64,000 bases of DNA, taken from contig JAJKFJ010021187.1 in the NCBI GenBank assembly GCA_027382625.1, positions 1-64,000 of the forward strand. Direction: 5' to 3'. The position numbers were made by a program, and so were the translations under genes. Source of the stretch: Tetmemena sp. SeJ-2015 (Eukaryota > Ciliophora > Spirotrichea > Sporadotrichida > Oxytrichidae). Shown piece after piece: positions 47,737 through 61,399 of this stretch. The notes under the pieces were generated by a model. That model saw nothing but the letters and a program-made list of their open reading frames with translations, was not told where the DNA came from and made no database searches. Positions within the stretch are counted from its first letter, which is position 1. Each line of letters begins with the position of its first letter.

Positions 47737-50700
47737 TCATTTTATATTTTTAGCCTATTTGTAATTGTGCTAACTTATTCTTACTGCTTTGTCTCTATCG
47801 CTGGATGATTTATTTTAGCTTAAAATATATTAAAAATTAAAAAAAATTGTAATGATGTTCTGAAAAATGCCTTCTATATTTTTATCTTCGGCTTCTTTAA
47901 TTTTGGAAACAGAAAATATCTCTCTTCTCAGTGATAAGCTATCCTGAAAGTCATCTTATAAATCTTAGATAATAATCATTAGAGAAAGAGAAAAAAATTA
48001 TTTATCTTAATAAATGAAAATTAAGTCATGAGATGAATTGTTCAATCTGTACGGCAGCTTTTTCAGATCTTGAAATCCAATCTAATCGACATATAAGCTA
48101 GACTATGTCAAGTTTGCATCTTTATTAACCATAGTGGTATAATCATTCTCTACTCCCATTTCAAGAACTTAGATAGAGCTCTTTGGAGACAGATTCAAAT
48201 TTCCTCTTACATTGTTAGAATTAGAAAAATAGCTCCTTAATTCAGGTAGACCTTGCCTTGTAGTTTTGTATTTGTCATCAATCGTCTCAACTCTCATCAT
48301 TTAAGCTTGGAATGTTGAATCAATTTATGGATCACTCATCGTATTAGAAGTTGTTTGCATAATTTAGCGAGCTGTTTGAGAAGTACTAGAGTATAATGAA
48401 AATGGCTTTTGTAATTGCTGACTCTGTGGAAAATTTTGGTCCTGTGTTTTCAAATACGATGATTACATAGGATAATAGTACGGTTTCTTATCTAGTACTG
48501 AATAAGTGCTGAATTTGAGAGATTATAAGTTAGTCGCATAATTTTACGTTCTTTATCTAAATCATGACATAAATATTGGCTAAGTAATAAGAATAAAGTT
48601 GATGCTTTCATTGCTTTATTATCTGCATCTATAAGAAAGATTATTTAATCTATAACAAGAAAAATTATTCATAGTATTGCAAGCTATAATTAATCTGCCA
48701 ATTAATTAAGGAAAGCAATATTTTACAAATTAAATCAAGATTAATGGGATCTTTTGTCTGATTACCATATTAGTCTAATATTATAGGATTTTAGCTATTT
48801 CCAGTATCTTTGTAGTTTTAAACTAGGACATTTTGATTTTGCTGCTACAAATTCAAGAAAATTGTTTTTCTGTCGCTCTAAAACTATGAATTAGTATCAC
48901 TATGAAATAGGGATAATTCTTCCCCGTTTTAAACTGAAAAATTTTCCTTTTATGCTATTACACTTTAGCCCGTGCTAGAATTGTATGATACCCTTCTTTT
49001 TTCTAAATTTATAAAGCATAATTAAAAGATAAAATTTTCACTGTTGTTCTGAGAAAAGTCAAACATTCTTTTTATGTTATCAATTAACAGCATTCGATTA
49101 TCTATATTAAAATTCTGCATGCCTTAATAATGAGTTACATTTTTAGCCTCTCTCTTTTAATAATCTCTTAGAAATTGTTAATTGTGAGTGGAAATCTTGT
49201 TTCCATTCCTCAGTTCTAAAATGTTTAAGTCTCTCTTTTCTGGAGTTATGAAATAATTTGTATCAAGAAATTAATGGGAATTAAGAGTCTGTGTGTTACT
49301 ACTGTATTTGACGTCTCTCGCCTAGCCAATAGACAAAGCAGCGCTAGTTATTCCCTTATATACGCCATTATACTTTTTCCTGAGACTTTTCTTTCTCAAA
49401 TGATCGCTAGGTCTGTGGGTTGCTAGCCAGTTGTTACTTGTAAATGCCAATTTTTGCAAGTTCCTGTTAGTTAGAGTATCTCTGGTTGTGATTTGTTATT
49501 GCTGATCGCTTAAAGTGTTTTAAGTTTTATTTTGCATGCTATTCAAGCCTATTTCGAAACTGTTGTTGTAGATATTTTTGGTGATTTTATCTGGCGAATT
49601 ATTGTGTAGTCTGGTTCTATTTCTGTAAATAAATTCACTATCCTGGAGAGTGTCTGCGAAATTAGGATCAAACTTATCTGAAAATAATTCAAATTATTAA
49701 ATAAATGGAGTTGTATAAATATAGATATTAAGTTATCAATCATTTTAGTCTAAATTTCTTGGACGATTCCAGTTCCACTTCCAATCTCTTCTTCACTCTG
49801 CTGATTTTAAGGATGCTGTTCTCTTTAATTATTATCAATAGATTTAAATTGAATAAATAATCTAAAAATATAGTCCTAATCTTTTACCGTAAATTGTATA
49901 TAAAATACTCTTCAGAAGCCTATAGTTTATAATTAAAATCAGAGACAATATTTAATTAAAAAAACTATCTTTTTCTTTAAATCATGAAATATTTTAGTCA
50001 AGAAGTAGGCTTGAATAAAAGTTTAATTTATACTAAGATTTAAGCTTTGTGAAAAATGGATCTCTCTTCTTCCTCCATGAGATAAAAACGAACTATTTAT
50101 GAATGAGGTGAGTATACTTGCTTTATAAAAGGCTGTGAAATATCATTTTCAATTAAATATATAAAAAGATATAGATTAATTTTCAGGTGACTAGTCCTCA
50201 TGGCAACTACTGAAATTATCTGGAGATGCTGATCCCTAAACTATTCCTAGAGATCCTGAAACTAGTGATTAAAATTTATAAGAAAGCATATTTAATATTG
50301 GGTGTGCAATCTTGATGGAGCTATGCTATTAAGTTCTCGCATGCTCGGTTTGGTTGATAGCTTTGATTCTTCTTTGCTATTAACTTTCATTTATGGAGCT
50401 TGCTTTCGTTACTTTGGAATAGGGTTTAGAGCCTCTTTCAGTATCTTGCTGAGATGATGAAATCTTTTTGAAAGCTCTTCCCTAAATAGGATTGAAGTCT
50501 TGTTTGTTGAATTAATGATTCTGAGAAATTATTTTAGGAGCTTGATTCCCTAATAAGTTATTTTTTAGAAACATATTCTGCTGTTAGTTGAAGATGTTGC
50601 AAGCATGTAAAATATATTATAAATATGAATATATACATAAACCTCTAAAAAATAAAATGCATTTTTGAGATAGTGAACGAGGATCTAATTTTAATTTTAC

Positions 50701-52359
50701 TAAGTTTTATTGAGTAAATTATTCTGATAATATACTTAATTAGACTATTAGCTGAAAATAAAAATGAAGATTATAGCTGTTACCATTTATGTCTTAATTA
50801 ACTGAGTCTTAAATAGATTTTTATCTCTAAGTTTAGGCGATAGATTTTCTCTCCTTATTTTAAGGAGCCTGAGTATTCATCATTCTTAAATTCAGGAGGG
50901 TATTCTGGTGAGAACTCAGGCTCTTCTAATGATAAGGGAGAGCGTTAGTTACTTGCCCGCCATTCAAAATTGTATATACAAATTTAAGATTCGGTATCTG
51001 TTCTTAATTTGTACTTAAGTAACTGGTCTGTAAATCTTGGAGAGTTTAATTATTGCCCTAATTGACGATAACATTAAACTAAGAGAGTTAGCTTTATTGG
51101 CTTTGGGTGTTTTATATTAGCATTATCTGTGAATCTCTTTCAGCACTCATTTAAACATAAAAGAATAATATATTTGTAATGAATTTTATTTCTTCAGTGT
51201 GTTTCTTTGGACTATTGGAATTAAAAGCTCTTTGATGCATTTTCTATAAATCAACTACAGACTATATATCTCTACTTTGACTGTGGTTGGCTATCTTGTG
51301 TAATTTTAGAATTGACCTCCTCCTTTGGGTCTGAGATTGACTGGCGTTAGAGTCTTAGGTTTCTATTGCTATCTGAAATTAAATTTGCGCAGATTTTAAA
51401 TTGTCTGATTCTTTGGTATCAGCATATGGATTTAGGGTAGAATTGAGGGACTATTATTCAAGTGATGGATTTATTCTCTAAGTGTTGTCATCCTACTTAT
51501 GTTATCGCAATTTTAACTGCTCGAATTTCATTTGGTCTTTTAACTTTTACTTATATACCTAAGTCAAAGTTGCAGAGGCCTTAGTTATAAAATTAATTCG
51601 AAAAATATTGAAAAAATTTCAATTCAAGTGAATTAAAAATACTAAAGCAAATGAGGCTAAATAAATTGAAATATTTCACTTGTTGATTAACAAAATTTTG
51701 AATTTTGTGCTATTAAACTAATAATTAATTATTGAGTTCGAGTCCATTTAAATTAATGGTTAAAATTCTATTAAAATGCTTGATAAGTTAATTTCCAAAC
51801 AAGCTTTAATTTTAAGCAATTAAATTGGATATAAAATGATACAGCCTTGATCGAAATTAGAAGAATTCCTATAAATAAAGTATTGTAGACCACTGAAAGG
51901 AATTTTCTGTCTTACATCATATTGTTTAAGCAACTCTTCTTTTTATAAAAAATGATTGATAGTTATCGATTGATCGAAGACCATTGTTTTTGGCTATTTA
52001 ATTATTGAATCTTCTAAGTTTTTATGATTTGAATTATCTCTGTTTTATCGAGCATTCTAAAGTTATTTTCTGTTTATTTAGATTGATTATTTGTCTTATT
52101 GTTTTTACTGTTTGTTGACAATCTGAACAACTTTTTGCTCTTGCTAAAATTTCATTGTAAAATTAACTTCTTCATTTTTATCTTTGATTTGAGTGCTTAG
52201 CAAGTGCATCTATTCAGTATCCAAATCTTGATTTAATTCTTTTCTATAATGACCTCTCTCATTTTTAGATTAGCTTGTGACATTAGAATATTTTTCTTCT
52301 ATAAATAAAATAAAAGAATAGACTGCAGGAATATCGCCACCATTTTTTAGTATAGACAT
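47737..52359 (-). CDS. Giant Q/N/S-rich disordered protein
   Basis: Minus-strand frames are open over most of 47737-52359 when TAA/TAG are glutamine. From ATG 52359 the protein is almost entirely low complexity (Q, N, S, K, T) with some coiled coil (about 52270-51880 and 51590-51230). Good stretches include 51100-50790, 50590-50200, 49680-48730 and 48530-47737. Frame changes between them (about 51870, 51190, 50150, 49900) are introns or IESs that I did not resolve; one gene is the simplest reading but two are possible. Stop TGA 47737-47739. Confidence 0.5.
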
Positions 52360-53355
52360 TTGATTGATTTAATTCAACTTTAGGATATTGAAAAAGATTA
52401 TAGTGATAATTATAATACGTACCACCACTTCAATCATCTATAAAATTTGATTCAAGTTCATAAATATACAGCACTCATTACTATTCTCATCTAAAATATT
52501 CGTTATTTCATTAAATAATTATTTGCACTCTATTCGAACTTAGCATATCACTTGATCTATTAAACTAAAAATTATTTAATAAAATTTGATTATTTTAATT
52601 GTTAAATCATAATTGCAATTAACTTTGAAACTTTTAAAAGATTAACTATTTAGGAAGAAACTTATATAAATGCTTCATTCAAGAAATAAGCATAAGTTCT
52701 TTTCTCTAAGAGACACAACTTGTGTTTATGTTTCTTCTCTTTTTTAAACTGGTTTATAAAAAATGATTTCCCTTTTTGGAATAGAAGGAACGAAAGAATG
52801 ATCTACTGTTAAACGAGCTATGCTGCTCATCATCCTACTGTATTCCTATCAAACTTTAAATTCTTAATTCGTTCTTGTGATACATATTATTTTCTGCTTC
52901 TGAGATGTTCTAACTCTCGCAAAATCCCATTTAGTTCCATTTTCTCCAAGGATTAGTTTATAAAAAATATAGAAATATCAAAAACTTTGAGATATTAGTT
53001 CACAAAATAGAGAGCAAATAAAATTACATAGCATCTTGAAATTATAAATAAGTTGTAAAATATTGATGAATAAGAAGAAATGAATATCTTTATTTAAGAT
53101 TTTAAAAATACTAGTTAAAGTTTGTTTTGGGAGAGTTGTTTAACTTTCTTAGCAAGGCTTTTCTCTAGTGCGATCTTAAAAGCCCTAATGTTTATCTCTT
53201 AAAGATAAGATAATTTAAACAAAATTAGAAACCTATAAATTAAGATCTAAATTTCATTCTCTATTTTCTAGACTTCTGGATCATCTTTAAATCTTTGATC
53301 ATTTTCTACCTTTTGCTAAATATAAAAGCCTAAAAATTTCTCATTTTCTCCCTTT
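52360..53355. other. AT-rich intergenic region
   Basis: About 1 kb between two minus-strand genes; no frame of coding character on either strand, no repeats of note. Confidence 0.45.
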
Positions 53356-55091
53356 TCACAACAAAATAAATTAATTAAAAGGATAATTTATTTTCACTGT
53401 TTTAGAAAACTCCCTCCTCTTGGAGAGATAAACATTGCTAAAATGGCTGAATATTGTTTTCAAAAGACTTAAGATCTTTATATTATCTCCGATTTCCTAT
53501 GGCTGTTCGCTTCTCACTATAGTTAGCACGGTTGCTTGAGAAGGAGTTGAATTTCTAACTAAATTAAAAAAAAGAGGAAGTTTTTATTTTTAATTTAAGA
53601 TTTTCTGTAAGGATAAACTTGAGAAACTTTGCATTTAAGGATTCTCGAGCATGTGGTGATTTGAATGAAGCTACTTATTATAAATTACTTCCTATACATT
53701 AGGAGTTCGTGAAAATTTTGTCAAAGAAAATATCTGCTGTTTACTCTTCATAGAGAGAAGCAGGCTATTTGAAGTCTTTTGAATTTAGGGTGTCATGGCA
53801 TCCCGATTAGATTTATTCTAAATATTATTTCTTGCATGCTGTGAGTTTTCATTTACAATACATTTTTAGTTCTAATGAATAGATTCATGAAAACTATTAG
53901 CTGGATTATAATTGCTGCAAATAAGATTTTTCTAGCACTCCCTTCTGTTCTTACTACCAGATGTTTGCAAATCCTTCTATTAAGAAGTTACACTTTGAAT
54001 TTCAGAAGGGGTCTCTTTAGGTTTAATAGTAATTTTGAAGGGAAAATTATTCAAGGAGTCGTTCTATATCTAGAATAATGTACTATTCTTCAGTAGTTTG
54101 TCACTCTGCTTGGATCCTCATCCATTTAGCTATGAAATATAAAATTCGCATTCGATAGAATAGTTATAGTATCATAGAAAAAAGGAATTTTTAATAAAAA
54201 TAGCATCTGTTATCTAGAGTTCAAGAGGTTCTTTAAATTCCATTAATTTTCTAATAAATGCAATATTTTGTTTATAAGTGGTTCTCATTACTTTTGTTGA
54301 CACATCTCAGCATTTGCTGGAAATTAATTTCGGCTGGCTGATTGTGAATGTCTAATGCTAATCCCTTAACTTTCCAGTTTGGAGATTCGTCCATCTCTAT
54401 ACTAATCTCAGATAACAATCACAAACTTACAAGGAATTTATTCTTGTTTCTCATTTAATCTAGAGTTCTAGTAGAAATTATAAGTCGTCAACCCTTGCAC
54501 ATTATTTTGTGTTAGATTTAACTAGCCACCTAGCTGTAACTAATCCTAAATTTCATAGCGGAGGGCTTTCTTATCTGCGTATGTTTCAGTTTCAGAGATT
54601 TGTAAGATCTACTAAAGATCTTTATTTTTATTTAAGCTACTTCTCTACTTTTAATTATGCTCCTTTTTCTAGAAATCTTATTCTTGAGGAGTAACACTGA
54701 CCCTCCTTATCAAAAGCATGGGTGACTACTCCTCTTTAGGATCTTTAAATTTCTAAAGCTATCTTTTTTCTTAGCTGAGTTAGTGATGCAAATTCTAAGA
54801 TTTTTTTTCTTATATTAGACCCGTAACATGGTTTTCGGCAATACCCTTTCTTGGATTTTGATTGATTTCAACTTTCAGCATTTATTAAAGCTTTTTGAGT
54901 CTCTCTTCTTAAAATTTCCTCCTTTTGGTTTCTTTGACCACAAACTTGTTTTATCATTAAGATAGCTGCTGAATTTGTAGGGTTCCTTCTTCTCTTTCAG
55001 AATCTAAATTCTATTATTAGTACAGGAGCTATTCTTTAGAAGTAAAATTTTTATTTTATGCACACTTATAAGTCAGAAGGTTTATATCCAT
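53356..55091 (-). CDS. Unknown K/Q/N/S-rich protein
   Basis: Start ATG 55091, stop TGA 53356-53358. It begins with a Q/E-rich segment (LLYQQQNLDSEREEGTLQIQ). A basic stretch, a Q/K-rich middle with ETETYADKKALRYEIQDQLQ, a segment with NWKVKGLALDIHNQPAEINF, and a long polar part follow. The last about 130 codons (53650-53356) form one uninterrupted frame. At least five frame changes are unassigned. No recognisable domain. Confidence 0.5.
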
Positions 55092-55473
55092 TTATAAATA
55101 ATATATTATGTCATCTAAATCTAGGTATTTATTAAAAGTGGTGTACTACAATTATATCCTCTCTTTAGCTTTTACCTTTTAGTTTAAAATTCAAGTTGGC
55201 TGTTTGAATTTAAATTGGAAATATATAATTACTAAATATCTATGCCTCTCACTTCGTTTTCACAAATAACAGACAACTCTTGTACCTTTATAGAGGCAAG
55301 AGTTTGAACTTATAGTTCTGCAAATTTTTTCAAATATGACTAACTTATTCAAGAAGCTCATTAACACACATTTTAATTGTGTTGAGCTCTAAATCACTCT
55401 AGAACAGTTCTTATTAGCACTTTATATATCAGATTAGTGTTCATCATCATCAACATGAGATAGTAGAAGTTGA
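55092..55473. other. Intergenic stretch
   Basis: About 380 bp with no convincing exon. A short minus-strand frame with MCVNELLEQVSHI ends in TGA and is not supported by context. Confidence 0.4.
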
Positions 55474-56285
55474 TCAGACTCTGCCTCTATTCTCATTTCT
55501 GCGTTTGAGCATTTCACTAACGTTAGCGGGTACATTTGCTCCTCCATTTGAAGCGCCACTCATCTGAGCTTGCATCTGCTGTTGATACTGCAGTTGCTAT
55601 TGTTGTTGCTGTTACTGTTATTGCATCTACTTTTCACTAAGCATGGTTTGAATGCTGCTGCCACTGTTTTGGGAGACATGTCTAGGAGGAGGGAATTGCT
55701 ATTGCTGAGCTGGCATGCCTCTAGGAGTGGTCTATTACTGCTATTGCACCCTATCTTTTGATTGTAAGTGTTAGGATTAAATGGCATCTGATACTACACA
55801 CATTAATTAGCATAAGACTTATAAGTGGATAAATACTATTGTTGCTGCTGTTGCTGATGAGCGGAGGGAGAAGCAGAGAGTGAAGATGACTTTGTCATTA
55901 GTCTTTGCTATCCTGGCTACTGATTTTCTGATTATTGCTATTAGCTATTTGCACTCATCTATGATGAATTTCCGCTTATGTTCGAGTATCTAGATGACTA
56001 CTGTTGGAACTTAGAAGTTATATAATAGAGTAAAAACTTTGCAGCCTGCATTTGAGAATTTTGGAGATGCTTTTGTAAGCTAGCCACCAGGTTATTGACT
56101 TCATTCAACTTCTATGCAACAAATGGCAACTTATTGGGGTCGCTACTTTGCTGAGATATTGAGCTCACTGCTTGCTATAATATTTTGAATTATTTTATTT
56201 TAAATATTTTTTTTTCCGGGTGTTTTTAAAACAAATATAAGCTTGTTTTTAAAGTTATCGTTGTTTAACGCTTATACCTCCTCAT
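55474..56285 (-). CDS. Poly-Q-rich protein
   Basis: Minus-strand frame from about 56190, with ISQQSSDPNKLPF, a helical stretch ENLVASLQKHLQ-like (about 56100) and long glutamine runs mixing CAA, CAG, TAA and TAG codons (about 55620-55580 and 55860-55830). The C-terminus SEMLKRRNENRGRV is at TGA 55474-55476. The upstream edge is unclear: ATG 56285 is open, but an intron ending ATTATAG near 56172 may precede the first sure exon. It lies directly downstream of the kinesin gene and could be its C-terminal extension. Confidence 0.5.
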
Positions 56286-56353
56286 CTAAACATATTAATC
56301 AATCTATCAATCTTACTCTTGCTTAATTCGAAATAGCAATGATTAATTTCTCT

Positions 56354-59300
56354 TCATTCATTCAAATAAATTTTGCTTGAACTTTGCACTTGCTCTGAAG
56401 CGGCTATGTTGTTTAGCTTGAGCTAAACTTCCTTGTTGACGAGTGAATCTATTTTCTCCCTCACAAAAGTAATCTTATCGTTACCAACTTGCTCGAGCTA
56501 CAAACGCAAGTGCTCGTTTTCTCTTTGCTGAACGTCAACCAACTCACTCAACTCAGACACTTTCTCATCAGCAGTAATCAAAACTGCGCTTCCATTAAAA
56601 GCAAGCAAGCAAGATAAGCAAATTTTCATTAGAATGCTGAGATGTGTATTTCCTCTCATTGCTGGCTTAAATCGAGTTCTAGTGTTGGGAGTATGCCACA
56701 CTACCTATAGAATTCTAAAGTATTAAATGAAGATGGATGTTAATTCTATCTGTTATGGTTTGCAGTGGATCCTAAGTTCTGAGTTGTATTTCCATTAGTG
56801 GTTGTGTTTCCGTTAAATACTTGACCAAAGAAGAAGTTGTCATCGTTAAATTGACTTAAAAATATGCTTCCAAAAAAGACTTAATTCACTTTGAGGAGGC
56901 TCTTGTCCGCACTAATCTCTGATAAAGTCCTCTAACTAGGAAACTCTGATCTGCTTAAATTCTATGACCTGCTCTGTTTCCTTGTGAATCCGATCATAGG
57001 CATCTAGCTCCTCTTGCAGTTGAATAATAGTCTCATCTCTTTCATTTAATCTGCTCGTAAGTGCAATCATGATGTCTCTTTACTTCATTAGAAGTTGCTT
57101 GAGTTTATCTGCTTGGGCTTTATCTTCTTCAATGAGATTGCGTTCCCTTTCAATCTCTTGTAATCTCTGTTCATACTCTTGCCTAATTAACTTCTGTTTT
57201 GCTTCCAATGCAGTTCTGAATTGAGGAGTATCTTCAACTTTCTTACCACCTATAAGAATCTAAGAGTCCATCATTTTAATCTTCTCCTCCAACCTTTTCT
57301 TCTCTTCTCGCTCTTGCATGTAAATCAAGATTATATCATAATAGGAGAAAGCCATAAATAAGTGAGCTTGATTAGTTTACTCCTTGGATCTAACTTCAAG
57401 GGCGTTAATTGCAGATTACTTCTCTTCCTCAGCTCTTCGCTTCTCCTACTCTAATTGAGTAAGTTGTGTGAGCTGTTAGTGGTCCATGCCACCTTGATGG
57501 CCCACATGTTTGTTCTTTTCCTCGAGTTCCCACCTTAGACGCCTCAACTCGACTTCGTATTTTCTTAAGAGGGCTCTCTGATCAACATCTTCATTAATCC
57601 TTGCCTCGTTCTTAATCTTCTTTGCTCTTGTAGCAAACTTCAAAGTTGATAAAGATTCGCCAAAAGCATCAGGAGAAGATTTAAAACTATGAGTAAATTA
57701 AATGGAGAGGGAGAGACCATAGCCATCATGGTAGTCTTGCAGTTACCTCCGAGAGAGTCTTCTAAAAGCCTGGTAAGCTTACTATCTCTGTATGGAATAT
57801 GAGATCTGGGCTTTTAATCCGTTAGAGCGGCAATCACATTTCCAAGACATGAGAGTGACTAACAAAAGCTATTTAAATCTTCTTTAAATGTAATGACTAA
57901 TTGATCTTTTTAGACTCTTCAAGTCTTTTTCCAGTGGCGCCAGTGACTCTAACTCTCTCACTTCCTGCCAAATCGACCAGGTTTAGCTTGCCAACCTTGA
58001 TTTGCTTGGGAGCATCATCTGATCCAGGTGATTGATTGTATCCATTATCCATATCATCAATAGCAGTCATCTGCTCCACAATAAATAGAATCACAGAATA
58101 TCTCTTATAACAATAATTATGAAAACAGCATGTGATCGAGAGGAGAGGTCATTCATTTTGGTGGTAGCTGTTGCTCTGCTAAGTGCTCCTTTTTGCATTT
58201 AAATAAATTATGTCTAATAATAGGATGAATAAAGCATAAGAGAATAGATCTCGTTAGGACTACGCACTGCCCATTCACTCAAACCTTCTACAAACACACC
58301 CTTCTTCTTATCCTCACGAATGGATAGAGAAGTTCTGTCAATTTTCAACAAGTCACTAATCACTTCATTGTAGATCTTATATCAGCTTAAATGATTTTTA
58401 AATAAATCAATCATTATAACGATCTATAGATAACTTGCTCTGACCATGAAAGTCGTGTTTTAAGAAGACTGCATTTAAATGAATCTGAATATCTCCTCCA
58501 TTGATCTGGGGACTATACCTCTCTAAGGATCTCCCGCTGAGTACTTAAAGCCTTCCATAGTGTAAGTCTTACCAGTACCAGTTTGACCATAAGCAAGGAT
58601 AGTAGCGTTATAACCTTCAAGTACACTAGTGACTGCTTGTTTAGCAGTGTTTTCGTAGACAAATTCCTGAGTAGAGTGTTCATCATAAACATGATCAAAG
58701 GAGAAGTGTTGCCACACGCAAAGATGAGGATTCTAGTCAATATCCTTTTGGCGATCAGACTCATTCACCTCAGCTCCAAGATATTCCATGATAGCACAGG
58801 ACTTGTTCTCAGTCTGTACCTATAACAAAAGAAAGCTTCTCTAAAACCATGAAAGGAAACTAGTTATAAACGATGGACCTAAATTCACAGCCGTCAGTCC
58901 TTTCGCGAGGAAGAGGTGGTCTCACTCTAATCACCACTTTGAAATTGTCGTTGCTTGAAGAGAAGCCATTAAGAGTTGTGCTCATGGCTGAATTCTACTG
59001 CTGTTATTAAGAATAACTACTCTACTAAGAGAGTGGAGGCAATCCGTAGCCTGGTTTTTAAATATAAGGAAATTTGAGCTTGGTTGCTGAATTTACTGTT
59101 AGAACTATTGCTATTAAAGTGATGATCTAATACTTGGCTGCTATTGTTGCTGCTACTATGGGGAAATGGGAGCAGCCACCATCATGTTCATACTTCCAGG
59201 CAAATAACCTAACTTAAACTATAAAATACTTTAGAGCATCTAAGTTTGCTGTTGCATTCTACTTTGCAACATTTACTATATATAGTTTGAGTTCTGTTAC

Positions 59301-59652
59301 TGAGGAGTTTACTGCTGAGCAGAGAACATCATTTATTGCTGTTAGTGGACTGGTGTCTATCCTCCCTGTATCACACCACTATTATTCATCAGTCCTGTCA
59401 TCTGGTTTTGCTGTTGAGCTACAAAAATATTTCTAATGATTCAAGATTGCAAATTAAATGAGCGTAAGCTTCTCTGATAAATCTGTTATCAGGTAGAGAA
59501 GAAGTGACAGGATTTTGTTGTTGCTGCTAAAATGCTGCAAAATTTGTGGGCTGATACCCTCCATTTAGATTTGCCATTGGGCTTTGGGCTCCAATAGGTG
59601 CACCCATTCCCTATCTGGTTTATTGCTGTTGAATCGGTCTAGCTTGACTCAT
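56354..59652 (-). CDS. Kinesin with Q-rich N-terminal extension
   Basis: ATG 59652 starts a Q/N/P-rich leader (to about 59000, with at least one intron), then the motor: [14 protein letters not shown] (about 58930), the P-loop [13 protein letters not shown] (about 58590), [11 protein letters not shown], the switch-[12 protein letters not shown] (about 58155) and switch-[12 protein letters not shown] (about 57960), then [14 protein letters not shown] and the alpha-6 region. A neck and long coiled coil run from about 57600 to 56400, ending at TGA 56354-56356. Several introns, e.g. about 58390-58440 and 57845-57895. The motor is N-terminal apart from the Q-rich leader, so plus-end movement is likely. 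The class is not clear. Confidence 0.88.
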
Positions 59653-60110
59653 CTTTTTTGCCACTGTATGTACCTTGAAAGTAAGCGATTATTTAAGTTC
59701 TAAAACACAAGATAAATGAGTTAATATAGATCCTAACGGTCAATTATAGAATACAATAACAAGGATTAGAGATACTCTAATAAAATCCAATAATATTCAG
59801 CCAAATCATTATTCAACTAGAGAGAATAAATTAAAATCTCTCTTTATAAATCATAGGTTTTTAATTTATGAGAGAAATTAGAGATTCAAAATCTTGAGGC
59901 AAAGTAAAGAGGATGCTTTCATTTTTTCTAATCGAACTTACTCTTAGTTGTTAGTTGAAAAATATATAATTTAAATTTGAATCAACCAACCTCTTCTACA
60001 CATAAAGTTGCAGCCAAAGCTCAATTTGCACTGTAATTATCTCTATCTTGAAATAGTAAATAGCGAAAATCATTTTGTTATATTTATTAAATAATTAAGC
60101 GGCCATTTCA

Positions 60111-61399
60111 ATGGAAGGGCAAACTCAAGAGGAAACCAGAGCCTCTCAAACAGCAGTCCATACTACCGCAAACGTTGTATAGCAAAAGCCAGACCCATAA
60201 ATTGAGGAAGCTAAAGAGTTGTCGCTCAATAAAATGTCACTATCACACATGGCAGCAGCAGATCAAGATAAAATCTCAGTGCGAACCTTATCTTAGAGTT
60301 AAAACTAAAGACCTCTCTTGATTGGAGTCACAGGAGGTACTGCTAGTGGTAAAACTAGTTTATGCAAATATCTTTTGAATCGATTAAACCTTTTTCAATT
60401 TGCTCAAGCTTTCCAAATCTGCAATTAGACAAGTGTAATTTGCGGCCTTGGAGTTTGCTGATCATAGTTCCCTAACTTTATTTTACAAGAATTACTGAAA
60501 GAATTGGCTTGAACTGCAGCTATATATCACTAGACTCCTTCTACAAGGGACTTTCGTAAACCCATTGATAATTTTTACTCTTGTTTAGTTAGGAAGACCA
60601 CGATAACGCAGAGAACTACAACTTTGATCATCCCAACGCACTTGATTTCAATGAAGCATATAAAGTTTTGCTTGAATTATTGGAAGGAAAGAAGACTAAG
60701 ATTCCCATCTATGATTTCACGACTCATGCTTTAAATCTAGATTAATTTAATGAGTGATGCTCGTTTAGAGAATCAGTACGAAGAAGTGATGCCTGCTCCA
60801 ATAGTCATATTCGAGGGAATTTTGTCTCTCTATGACCTACGCATCAGAGAAATTATGGATGTCAAGATTTTTGTCCTTACTGATGATGATATTCGCCTCG
60901 CCAGAAGATGTAAGAATATAGCAAGAGAGTTATTCGCATTTTAGTGTTAAGAGACTGCTCCGAGAGAGCTAGAACTGTTGAGGGAGTACTTATTCAATAC
61001 AATCGCTTCGTCAAAAAAGCTTACGATGAATATATCAAGCCAACCATGAAATATGCAAATATCATTGTCCCATTCGGTTCAGATAACACTACTGCCATTG
61101 ATTTCATAGTTCAGAATCTGAGATACAAGCTCAAAGATACACACAGAAGAAAAATGTCATCCAACTCTCTCATCCCAACTCAGGAAAGAGAAGAGAAAAT
61201 TATTGCTATTTTAAATGTTTCTTCATTTATTTAGAGATATCTGAGGGGATCAGAGATTAGAGAGCTCTAAGTTTCGAAATCGTAGATTATGCAATTGACT
61301 ACACTAAAACTATTTGTTTAGAGTTTAAAAATTTTACATCGGATTTAAGAAGATGATTACCTTCTACGAAGCTGGTAACTAAGAGAACTTTAAACTTGA
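60111..61399 (+). CDS. UCK: Uridine/cytidine kinase (UCK family)
   Basis: ATG 60111 starts a polar leader of about 75 residues, then the P-loop GVTGGTASGKTSLCK. After an unresolved junction (60370-60485) come ERIGLNCSYISLDSFYKGL, an intron (60559-60591), EDHDNAENYNFDHPNALDF and the IPIYDFTTHA nucleoside-binding segment. An IES (60726-60761) and RLENQYEEV, VIFEGIL follow. An intron (60910-60944) then splits the lid, giving RR then LLRDCSERARTVEG, and YNRFVKKAYDEYI. The product phosphorylates uridine/cytidine in pyrimidine salvage. The C-terminal extension past about 61200 is not family sequence and overlaps the next gene, so the exact stop (TGA 61397) is doubtful. Confidence 0.9.
60726..60761. 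other. IES, pointer ATGCT
   Basis: ATGCT at 60726-60730 and 60757-60761. Deleting 31 nt (3n+1) repairs the frame and joins THA to RLENQYEEV, the conserved uridine-kinase order. No GT-AG intron of suitable length exists here. Confidence 0.92.

Noticed and set aside
50820..51120. Plus-strand frame with a GGYSGENSGSSNDKGE segment
   Set aside because: The minus-strand Q/N-rich frame is open over a much longer span on both sides; the plus frame ends quickly.
60746..60765. A 15-nt GT...AG intron in the uridine-kinase gene (GTGATGCTCGTTTAG), as in heterotrich ciliates
   Set aside because: Its length does not give the required frame shift, whereas the 31-nt insert between ATGCT repeats does and rebuilds the family motif.
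60909..60947. An IES with pointer TGT in the uridine-kinase lid region
   Set aside because: Removal at TGT gives the wrong frame; a GTAAG...TTTAG intron at 60910-60944 gives the right one.
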